A stretch of 35,993 nt of DNA, from NCBI GenBank assembly GCA_946536925.1, contig CAMNFC010000009.1, forward strand, positions 1 to 35,993. Reading direction: 5' to 3'. The position numbers and the translations under genes are program-made. This document shows positions 30,379 to 35,993 of this stretch, piece by piece. Origin of the DNA: an uncultured Selenomonadales bacterium (GTDB taxonomy: Bacteria > Bacillota > Negativicutes > Selenomonadales > Selenomonadaceae). Under the pieces are notes generated by a model. The model did not search any database. It saw only the letters and a list, made by a program, of their open reading frames with translations, and had not been told where the DNA came from. The stretch's first letter is position 1; each line of letters opens with the position of its first letter.

Positions 30379-32922
30379 ATGAAAAATATTTTTGAACTTG
30401 CAAAGCCCGCGCGTTACACCGGCGGAGAATTTAACAGCGTCGTGAAAAATTTTGACGCCGCGCAGTGCCGAATCGTTCTTGCGCTCCCCGACGTTTACGA
30501 AGTCGGAATGAGCAACTTCGGTCTGGCGATTTTGTATTCGATCCTCAACCGCCGCAAAGATACTTTATGCGAGAGAGTTTACGCGCCGTGGATTGACGCT
30601 GAAAAATTTTTCCGCGACGAAAAAATTTCTCTCTTCGCGCTGGAAAGCAAACGCCCCGTTCGAGACTTCGACTTCCTCGGATTTTCTCTGCAATACGAAA
30701 TGATTTACACCAATGTCTTGAACATGTTGGACTTGGCGAAAATTTCTCTGCACGCCGAAGACCGCAGCGATGATGAGCCGTTTATAATCGGCGGCGGCCC
30801 GTGCGTCTACAACGTCGAGCCCGTCGCGGATTTTTTTGATTTTTTTATTGTCGGCGAGGCGGAAGAAGTTTTCGGCGAAGTCGTCGACAAATTTATTTCC
30901 TGGAAGAATTCGGGACGTGTCGGCGGGCGAAAAAATTTTTTGCGCAAACTTTTGAGTGTCGAGGGAATTTACGTTCCGAGTTTTTATGAGCCGATGTATT
31001 CCGACGAAAAATTTTTGGGCATGAAAACTTCCGACGGTGCCCCGGAAAAAATTTTGAAGCGCGTGGTGAAAAATTTTGACGCGACGCCCGCCGTCGAAAA
31101 ACCCGTCGTGCCGTTCATGGAAATTGTTCACGACCGCGCGATGCTCGAACTTTTTCGCGGGTGCTCTCGCGGCTGCAGATTTTGTCAGGCGGGAATGACC
31201 TATCGACCCGTGCGCGAACGTCGAGAAGAAACTTTGCGGGCTCAAGCTCGGCGGCTGATTGATTCGAGCGGCCTGGACGAAATTTCTTTAACGTCTTTGA
31301 GCTCCGCAGATTATTCTTGCCTGCGCCGATTGATTGACGATTTGCAAAAAGATTTCCGCGACGAAAAAGTCAGCTTCTCCTTGCCGAGCTTGAGGGTCGA
31401 CAGTTTTTCGATTGAGCTTGCGGAAAAAGTTCAGTCCGTCAGAAAGAGCGGCTTGACCTTCGCGCCCGAAGCCGGCACCCAACGTTTGCGCGACGTCATC
31501 AACAAAAATGTCACGGAAAAAAATTTGCTCGAAGCTTGCGGCGCGGCGTTCGCCAAAGGCTGGCGGGCTGTCAAACTTTATTTCATGATGGGCTTGCCGA
31601 CGGAAACCGACGAGGACATCGCGGGCATCGCAGACCTTGCAAAAAAAGTTGCGGCTCTAAAACGCGGCGCAAAAGTCACAATCTCCGTGGCGTGCTTTGT
31701 TCCGAAGCCGTGGACGCCGTTTCAATGGTTCGGACAAATTTCTGCGGCGGAATTCGAGCGGCGACAAAATTTTTTAAAAAGTTTGATCACGGACAAGGCG
31801 ATAACTTACAACTGGCACAACGCGAAACTTTCCGTGCTGGAGGGAGCTTTGGCTCGCGGCGATCGACGGCTGGCAAAAGTCATCGAGGCGGCTTGGAGAT
31901 CGGGCGCGAAGTTCGACGGCTGGTCGGATTTGTTCAAGCCTGAAGTTTGGTCGGCGGCGTTCGAAAGTTGCGGTTTGAATCCCGAAAATTTTTCTGCCCG
32001 CACGAGAAATTTTTGGGAGCCGTTGTCTTGGGAGCACACCTCGCCCGGCGTCGACAAAAATTTTTTGCTCAACGAGTGGGAGAAATCTCAAGCGGGCGAA
32101 ACTACTCGCGATTGTCGGCGCACGAGCTGCACGGGTTGCGGCGTCTGCATGAACTTGGCCGCCCGCGTCGTCGACTTCGACAAGGAAAAAAATTTTTCGT
32201 CCGAAGAAATTTTATCGCCCGCGCAGAAAATTTTTTCCCCGACAAAATATCGCGCACAAATTCGCAAAGGCGCAGAAATTTCCGTGCTGAGCCACCTCGA
32301 TTACATGAACGTTTTCATGCGCGCGCTGATTCGTTCGAAACTTCCCGCCGCGTGGAGCGAAGGCTTCAACCCGCACCTGAAAGTTTCGTTTGCCACGGCT
32401 TTGGCTTTGGGCGTGACAAGTGATTGTGAATACGTCGACTTCGAGCTGACCGCGCCCGTCGAAGTTTTTGTCGTCGCGAAAAAATTGAACGCTCAACTTC
32501 CCAAGGGCGCGGAAATTTTGCGGCTGAAAAAATTGCGCGGCAAGTCCAAGCCCGTGATGTCTCTGGTCGACCTGTCGCGCTACGAAATTTTTTTGCCGTG
32601 CGAGGAAAAATTTTTCGACGCGGCAAAACTCTCCGTGAAAAAATTCAACGCCGAGCCCGAAATAAAATTCACGCGAGTCACCCCGAAAAAAATTCGCGAA
32701 CTCGACGCAAAAAAATATCTCGCCGAACCGGCCGAAATTTTTTTGGCGGACGACGAGCTGCTGATAAAATTTTCCGTGCGAATCACGCCCGAAGGAAGTT
32801 TGAAGCCGAGCGAAGTCTTGAAAATTTTGCGCGAGCGATTCGATTTCCCAGCAGAAATTTCCGACGCGAAAATAAATCGAACCGAACTTTTGAGCCGCGG
32901 GAAAAATTTATTGGACGTTTGA
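30379..32922 (+). CDS. Radical SAM protein fused to a DUF2344 domain
   Basis: An 847-aa protein joining two families usually encoded side by side: the TIGR03960-type radical SAM protein and the TIGR03936/DUF2344 protein. The N-terminal 230 residues resemble a B12-binding-like Rossmann part (ALPDVYEVGMSNFGLAILYS, IIGGGPCVYNVEPVADFFD). The radical SAM core has C262, C266 and C269 (RGCSRGCRFCQAG), and a further cysteine group, C579, C584, C587 and C590, could hold a second Fe-S cluster. DUF2344 begins near residue 615 (AEISVLSHLDYMNVFMRAL). The reaction is unknown. Such genes sit near rodA and rng in Clostridia-like genomes, as here. Its end overlaps the convergent serC by 15 bases. Confidence 0.88.
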   Translation: MKNIFELAKPARYTGGEFNSVVKNFDAAQCRIVLALPDVYEVGMSNFGLAILYSILNRRKDTLCERVYAPWIDAEKFFRDEKISLFALESKRPVRDFDFLGFSLQYEMIYTNVLNMLDLAKISLHAEDRSDDEPFIIGGGPCVYNVEPVADFFDFFIVGEAEEVFGEVVDKFISWKNSGRVGGRKNFLRKLLSVEGIYVPSFYEPMYSDEKFLGMKTSDGAPEKILKRVVKNFDATPAVEKPVVPFMEIVHDRAMLELFRGCSRGCRFCQAGMTYRPVRERREETLRAQARRLIDSSGLDEISLTSLSSADYSCLRRLIDDLQKDFRDEKVSFSLPSLRVDSFSIELAEKVQSVRKSGLTFAPEAGTQRLRDVINKNVTEKNLLEACGAAFAKGWRAVKLYFMMGLPTETDEDIAGIADLAKKVAALKRGAKVTISVACFVPKPWTPFQWFGQISAAEFERRQNFLKSLITDKAITYNWHNAKLSVLEGALARGDRRLAKVIEAAWRSGAKFDGWSDLFKPEVWSAAFESCGLNPENFSARTRNFWEPLSWEHTSPGVDKNFLLNEWEKSQAGETTRDCRRTSCTGCGVCMNLAARVVDFDKEKNFSSEEILSPAQKIFSPTKYRAQIRKGAEISVLSHLDYMNVFMRALIRSKLPAAWSEGFNPHLKVSFATALALGVTSDCEYVDFELTAPVEVFVVAKKLNAQLPKGAEILRLKKLRGKSKPVMSLVDLSRYEIFLPCEEKFFDAAKLSVKKFNAEPEIKFTRVTPKKIRELDAKKYLAEPAEIFLADDELLIKFSVRITPEGSLKPSEVLKILRERFDFPAEISDAKINRTELLSRGKNLLDV

Positions 32923-33996
32923 CTTTCTGAATTGATTCATAAAATCTGCGAGAGCCTCCGCGCCTTCCACGGGCATTGCGTTGTAAATCGAGGCGCGCAT
33001 ACCTCCAACCGAGCGGTGACCTTTGACGCCGCTCAAATTTTTTTCCAGGGCTTCGGCGACAAATTTTTTCTCCAAATCTTCACTCGGCAGGCGGAACGTC
33101 ACGTTCATCAGCGAGCGAGAATTTTTTTCGGCGTGCCCGCGATAAAACCCGTCGGAAGAATCAATCGCGTCGTAAAGAATTTTCGCCTTGAGAGAATTTT
33201 TTTTGGCCATCTCGTCGAGCCCGCCGCAATTTTTTATCCACGCGGCGACCTTGCCGACCATGTAAATCGAAAAAGCCGGCGGCGTGTTGTAGAGAGAATT
33301 TTTTTTGTAAAAAGTATCGTAGCGCAGCATCGTCGGGAGCGTCTCCAAACTTTTCTCGATAAATTTTTTTCTGGCGACGACAATCACCACGCCCGCGGAT
33401 CCAAGATTTTTTTGGACGCCGGCATAAATCAGCGAAAATTTTTTGAAGTCGACGGGGCGGCTGAGCATATCGCTCGACATGTCGGCAAACAGCGGGACGT
33501 TTCCGGTTTCGGGGACGTAATGAAATTCCGTGCCGTAAATCGTGTTGTTGAAGCACACGTGAAGATAAGCGGCGTTCGGAGAAATTTTGAGCTCGTTTTG
33601 ATTCGGCACTCGGCGGAAATTTTCTCCCTTGGTCGAGGCGGCCACTTCTCCCACGCCCAAAATTTTTGCCTCATTATACGCGTTGCTCGAAAAAGTTCCG
33701 CTCAAGACGTACGCGCCGGGATTTTCTTTCGTGGCGAAGTTCATTGGAATCATCGCGAACTGAAGAGACGCGCCGCCCTGAATAAACAAGACGTCGTAGT
33801 CGTCGCCGAGATTCATCAGCTGCAAGACGTCGGCCTTGGCTTGATTGTGAATTTTTTCGTAGGACGCGGAGCGGTGGCTGATCTCGATGATGGACATGCC
33901 GCTTGAGTCGAAGTCCAAAAATTCCGCTTGAGCTTCCTTTAAAACTTCCAAAGGCAACGTGGCCGGGCCGGGATTGAAATTGTAAACTCTCTTCAT
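32908..33996 (-). CDS. serC: Phosphoserine aminotransferase
   Basis: A 362-aa PLP-dependent class V aminotransferase that makes phosphoserine from 3-phosphohydroxypyruvate and glutamate in serine synthesis, and also serves pyridoxal phosphate synthesis in some bacteria. Evidence: YNFNPGPATLPLEVLKEAQ at the start, SIIEISHRS, the PLP-binding lysine K196 in YAGVQKNLGSAG, LFADMSSDMLSRPVD, and the C-terminal GHRSVGGMRASIYNAM. Length matches the E. coli enzyme. ATG 33996 has GGAGGA 6-7 bases upstream. The same frame is open for another 450 codons upstream, but that part is only the antisense of the AraC gene. The serC and radical SAM genes converge and overlap. Confidence 0.95.
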   Translation of the reverse strand: MKRVYNFNPGPATLPLEVLKEAQAEFLDFDSSGMSIIEISHRSASYEKIHNQAKADVLQLMNLGDDYDVLFIQGGASLQFAMIPMNFATKENPGAYVLSGTFSSNAYNEAKILGVGEVAASTKGENFRRVPNQNELKISPNAAYLHVCFNNTIYGTEFHYVPETGNVPLFADMSSDMLSRPVDFKKFSLIYAGVQKNLGSAGVVIVVARKKFIEKSLETLPTMLRYDTFYKKNSLYNTPPAFSIYMVGKVAAWIKNCGGLDEMAKKNSLKAKILYDAIDSSDGFYRGHAEKNSRSLMNVTFRLPSEDLEKKFVAEALEKNLSGVKGHRSVGGMRASIYNAMPVEGAEALADFMNQFRKSNVQ

Positions 33997-34040
33997 CAAA
34001 ATTCCTCCAAAAATTTTTTTACAGCTTAGCACGCAAAAAT

Positions 34041-34108
34041 TTTTTTCGCAACGTGTAACAAAATTCTCCGCGCGTCGTATAATGTGCAGAAAAAAATTTG
34101 GAGGCTGA
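34041..34108 (+). repeat. Promoter-region repeat, copy 1 (functional-looking)
   Basis: A 68-bp segment carrying the promoter and ribosome binding site of the double-glycine-leader gene. It recurs at 35883-35950 with the first 42 bases identical and 4 changes in the last 26. Confidence 0.9.
34055..34083 (+). promoter_or_regulatory. Promoter of the double-glycine-leader peptide gene
   Basis: GTAACA (34055-34060), a 17-base spacer and a perfect TATAAT (34078-34083) lie 30 bases before the ATG at 34114. Confidence 0.65.
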
Positions 34109-34113
34109 TAAAA

Positions 34114-34428
34114 ATGACAGAAGAAAAATTCGCGAACGAAGAGATGACTGAAGAACAACTCGAAAACATCACGGGCGGCGCGACCGGCTACATCTATTAC
34201 ATGAAAGACTACGGCAGCGGCGGTTACTTCGCGCTCAAAGTCACGGGGAGATTGAGGACGCGCCAGGAAGTTTACGACACATACAGCCGCACCCGCGAAG
34301 TTAGCATTTACGATTTGCGTGACGGTGTCGACGGAAAATTTTACGTCCCTGCAAGCCAAGTGCAAATGCTGATAAACAACATGAGCGCGCGCGGCTATGA
34401 TTTCGTCGACGCGGACACGATGAGATAA
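34114..34428 (+). CDS. Peptide with double-glycine (bacteriocin/RiPP-type) leader, 104 aa
   Basis: A 104-aa protein beginning with a leader that looks like a double-glycine export signal: MTEEQLENITGG, cut after G22, with the usual conserved E-L-x-x-I-x-G-G spacing. The remaining 82 residues are rich in Tyr, Gly and Arg (ATGYIYYMKDYGSGGYFALK) and have no Cys. It is therefore not a lanthipeptide-type core; it could be an unmodified bacteriocin-like or signalling peptide, or a small exported protein. GGAGG is 9 bases before the ATG, with its own promoter and terminator. No peptidase-containing ABC exporter or modifying enzyme is nearby; the HlyD-like adaptor at 8.6-9.8 kb is far away. The AraC gene follows. 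Confidence 0.72.
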   Translation: MTEEKFANEEMTEEQLENITGGATGYIYYMKDYGSGGYFALKVTGRLRTRQEVYDTYSRTREVSIYDLRDGVDGKFYVPASQVQMLINNMSARGYDFVDADTMR

Positions 34429-34436
34429 ATTTTTTT

Positions 34437-34470
34437 CGGGCGACCGACAAAGGTTGTCCGATTTTTTTTT
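34437..34470 (+). terminator. Terminator after the leader-peptide gene
   Basis: CGGGCGACC (34437-34445) pairs with GGTTGTCCG (34452-34460), including two G-T pairs, followed by nine T at 34462-34470. Confidence 0.8.
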
Positions 34471-34488
34471 GACGAGAGGAGAGCCGCC

Positions 34489-35388
34489 GTGATAAATTAT
34501 AAAAAAAATTTTTTGGAGGAAAAAATTTTGGCACAACTGATTGAACTCAACGCGCAAGAAAATTCTCCGTTCGAGAGCGAACCGCAACTTTTGGGCGTCT
34601 ATCATTGGAGCGAGGGACTTCGTTCCATGCACAAACACGACGACCGCCTCGAATTGAATTTTATTTTTTCCGGCAACGGCACGCAGGTTATCGACGGGCA
34701 ACTTTGTCACGTGCAACCCGGCGACGTTCTGATTCACAACGCGGGCGTCCTCCACGACGAAAGCCTGATGATTTATTCGAACCTCAAAGCCTGGTGCATC
34801 GCCGTAAAAAATTTGAAACTTCCCGGCCGCCCCGTCAACGAACTCGTCCCGAAAAATTTTCGTCCATGCGTGCCCTGCCAAAACGTCGCCGAAGATCTCG
34901 CAAAAATTTATCCGCTTGTCCATCATTACGCGCAACAAAAAAACGGTTATCAAATTGCAAACGCTTTGGCTCGCTCCGTCGTCCTCATCGTCCAAAAAAT
35001 TTTGAGCGAGACGGTTCTTGTCGCTGGCCGTGAAAAAAATTTTCTCGTCGAGCGCGTGAAAAATTTCATCGAAGAAAATTACGCCGAAGATTTTTGCTTG
35101 ACCGAGCTCAAAAAATTTGTGAACTACGACGATCATTATTTCGCCAAACTTTTCAAAAATGCAACGGGCTATTCGCCGAAAGGTTACATCTTGCGCCGAA
35201 GGATCGGAAAAGCCCAATGCCTGATGATTTACACGTCGCTTTCGCTGACGGAAATTGCGGGGCGCGTGGGCTACGACGACCCGAATTATTTTGGCAAGCA
35301 GTTTAAAAAAATTATCGGGATGCCGCCGCTGCTCTATCGGAAAAAATGGCGCGAGCAATCAATCGGCTCCGTGCCCTCAGACGTATAA
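34489..35388 (+). CDS. AraC family transcriptional regulator
   Basis: A 299-aa regulator with an N-terminal cupin-like sensing domain (HKHDDRLELNFIF, GDVLIHNAGVLHDE) and a C-terminal double helix-turn-helix (about 200-295: CLTELKKFVNYDDHYFAKLFK, then SLTEIAGRVGYDDPNYFGKQFKKIIGMPP). The second half has the normal AraC signature. The start is GTG 34489 with AGAGGAG 7 bases upstream; a TTG at 34528 with GGAGGA is an equally good alternative and would remove 13 residues. The ligand is unknown. It may control its neighbours, the leader peptide or the small membrane peptides, but no binding sites can be named. Confidence 0.87.
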   Translation: MINYKKNFLEEKILAQLIELNAQENSPFESEPQLLGVYHWSEGLRSMHKHDDRLELNFIFSGNGTQVIDGQLCHVQPGDVLIHNAGVLHDESLMIYSNLKAWCIAVKNLKLPGRPVNELVPKNFRPCVPCQNVAEDLAKIYPLVHHYAQQKNGYQIANALARSVVLIVQKILSETVLVAGREKNFLVERVKNFIEENYAEDFCLTELKKFVNYDDHYFAKLFKNATGYSPKGYILRRRIGKAQCLMIYTSLSLTEIAGRVGYDDPNYFGKQFKKIIGMPPLLYRKKWREQSIGSVPSDV

Positions 35389-35393
35389 AAAAA

Positions 35394-35419
35394 TCCCCGC
35401 AGAATTTTTTTTGCGGGGA
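35394..35419. terminator. Bidirectional terminator between the AraC gene and the small peptides
   Basis: TCCCCGCA (35394-35401) pairs with TGCGGGGA (35412-35419). A runs lie to the left and T runs to the right, so it can serve both convergent transcripts. Confidence 0.8.
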
Positions 35420-35452
35420 AAAATTTTTATTCAATGTGAAGAAGTTACTTGT

Positions 35453-35572
35453 TCAGAAAAAATTTTGAATCGAAGCTGCCGAAATCATGAAGCCGATCGA
35501 GCAAGCTCCGACGAAAAGTCCGGTTGAGCCGAAAAAAATTTTCCAATCAATGTCTCTGAAAAAATTCTTCAT
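35453..35572 (-). CDS. Small membrane peptide, 39 aa (copy 2)
   Basis: A 39-aa peptide starting at ATG 35572 with GGGAG 10 bases upstream; a longer frame to 35641 would run through the neighbour. The N-terminus MKNFFRDIDWKIFF is charged, followed by one membrane-spanning stretch (GSTGLFVGACSIGFMISAAS) and the end IQNFF. It is a paralogue of the peptide just upstream, sharing the G-x-CSIG-x-x-x-S core and the IQNFF end. It has no known function. Candidates are a small membrane regulator or a bacteriocin-like or toxin peptide. Confidence 0.6.
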   Translation of the reverse strand: MKNFFRDIDWKIFFGSTGLFVGACSIGFMISAASIQNFF

Positions 35573-35592
35573 GATAATCACGCTCCCACTCT

Positions 35593-35709
35593 TCAGAAAA
35601 AGTTTTGAATTGCAACGGAAACGATGATTCCGATCGAGCACACGCCCGCAAAAATAGTCACTGCCATCGCGTAAATTTTATCGCCGTCAAAAATTTTTTC
35701 GTTCTTCAT
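35593..35709 (-). CDS. Small membrane peptide, 38 aa (copy 1)
   Basis: A 38-aa peptide from ATG 35709 with a strong AAAGGAG 9 bases upstream. It begins MKNEKIFDGDKIYAM and continues as one hydrophobic segment (AVTIFAGVCSIGIIVSVA), ending in IQNFF. It is absent from ordinary ORF lists because of its size, but its start signals, promoter and similarity to the second copy 20 bases downstream support it. Both peptides would be made from one transcript ending at the hairpin near 35400. Confidence 0.65.
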   Translation of the reverse strand: MKNEKIFDGDKIYAMAVTIFAGVCSIGIIVSVAIQNFF

Positions 35710-35756
35710 GATTGTTCGCTCCTTTGAAAATTTTTTTATCCCTTCGGACGCTGCGA

Positions 35757-35765
35757 ATTATATCA
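35757..35765 (-). promoter_or_regulatory. Extended -10 promoter of the small membrane peptides
   Basis: TGATATAAT on the minus strand (35765-35757), the same extended -10 as before tyrS and the Hpt gene. The -35 region is poor. Confidence 0.5.
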
Positions 35766-35798
35766 GAGCCGCGAAAAAATTCCTTGACGAGAAGGTTT

Positions 35799-35867
35799 GA
35801 ATCGTCCGCGAAAAAACTTGCCGCGACGCCGCCCGAAAAATTTTGTACACAAAAACAAGGACGATTC
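35799..35867. repeat. Inverted repeat in the right-hand intergenic region
   Basis: GAATCGTCC (35799-35807) and GGACGATTC (35859-35867) are exact inverted copies 51 bases apart, just left of the second promoter-repeat copy. No gene is seen from 35766 to the right end. Confidence 0.5.
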
Positions 35868-35882
35868 GGTTATCGGTTAAAA

Positions 35883-35950
35883 TTTTTTCGCAACGTGTAA
35901 CAAAATTCTCCGCGCGTCGTATAAGGGGCAGAAAAAAGTTTGGAGACTGA
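35883..35950 (+). repeat. Promoter-region repeat, copy 2 (decayed)
   Basis: A 68-bp copy of 34041-34108 with 4 changes: the -10 reads TATAAG, the ribosome binding site GGAGA, and the expected start codon position holds TATAAAG, so no ATG follows. The window ends 43 bases later. Confidence 0.85.
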
Positions 35951-35993
35951 CTATAAAGAGTCAAGCAAAATCTAAAAAAGATTCGCCGGTTCT

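Noticed and set aside
33997..35358. A 450-codon upstream extension of the serC frame on the minus strand
   Set aside because: It is the antisense of the AraC and leader-peptide genes. serC has a clear start and SD at 33996 and a normal length without it.
35758..35964. 68-aa minus-strand frame at the right edge
   Set aside because: Its likeness to the frame upstream of serC is due only to the 68-bp promoter repeat; it has no SD.

Overview
The window looks like a chromosomal segment of a diderm Firmicute, most likely a Negativicutes (Selenomonadales-type) bacterium. That is inferred from gene content and style, not from a marker gene: no rRNA or tRNA is present. Pointers are strong GGAGG ribosome binding sites with frequent TTG starts, Firmicute-type promoters (TTGACA/TATAAT, often with an extended TGATATAAT -10), a TRAP transporter, an HlyD-type adaptor, lipoproteins, and TibC-type autotransporter heptosyltransferases that only make sense in a cell with an outer membrane. 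Base composition is roughly balanced, but A-tract/T-tract runs (AAAAATTTTT) are everywhere.

Left part (1-6.5 kb, plus strand): the 3' part of a TRAP transporter large permease, two paralogous lipoproteins, a transketolase split into N- and C-terminal subunits, and an SDR oxidoreductase, which together look like a carbohydrate uptake and catabolism cluster. An unknown 225-aa protein and a small type A24 prepilin peptidase follow. From 6.5 to 9.8 kb (minus strand) come an HlyD-like adaptor, a stand-alone trpB preceded by a short leader ORF with a UUCG hairpin, and dedA. From 10.0 to 12.6 kb (plus) there is a ferrous iron operon: feoA, feoB and a FeoB-associated Cys-rich protein fused to a heavy-metal-binding domain. 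From 12.6 to 15.3 kb (minus) lie ilvB and a methylthioadenosine phosphorylase-like gene, again behind a short leader ORF.

The most striking locus is at 15.3-15.7 kb. A 30-codon hydrophobic peptide gene with its own promoter faces a convergent promoter for a roughly 100-nt antisense RNA. Both run into one bidirectional terminator, and the ribosome binding site/start region of the peptide gene is repeated at the 5' end of the antisense RNA. This is the layout of Fst/par-type type I toxin-antitoxin systems. It abuts a Type III-like restriction-modification pair (res 15.7-18.2, mod 18.5-19.9 kb). Between mod and res lies a separate promoter, about 190 nt that fold into a multibranched structure, and a terminator: an unidentified structured RNA or an attenuating leader of res.

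Centre (20-28.5 kb): an orphan Hpt phosphotransfer protein (plus), then a tightly packed minus-strand operon of about 8.2 kb read from tyrS: tyrS, an NlpC/P60-like secreted hydrolase, yebC, two tandem TibC-like heptosyltransferases, ruvC, ruvA, a DUF116 protein and dnaB. The two glycosyltransferases interrupt the common yebC-ruvC pairing. Right part (28.6-36 kb): rodA, a lipoprotein and a fused radical SAM/DUF2344 protein (plus); serC (minus); a double-glycine-leader peptide gene and an AraC regulator (plus); and two tandem 38-39 aa membrane peptides (minus). The promoter region of the leader-peptide gene recurs as a decayed copy at the window's right edge, where no gene is visible.
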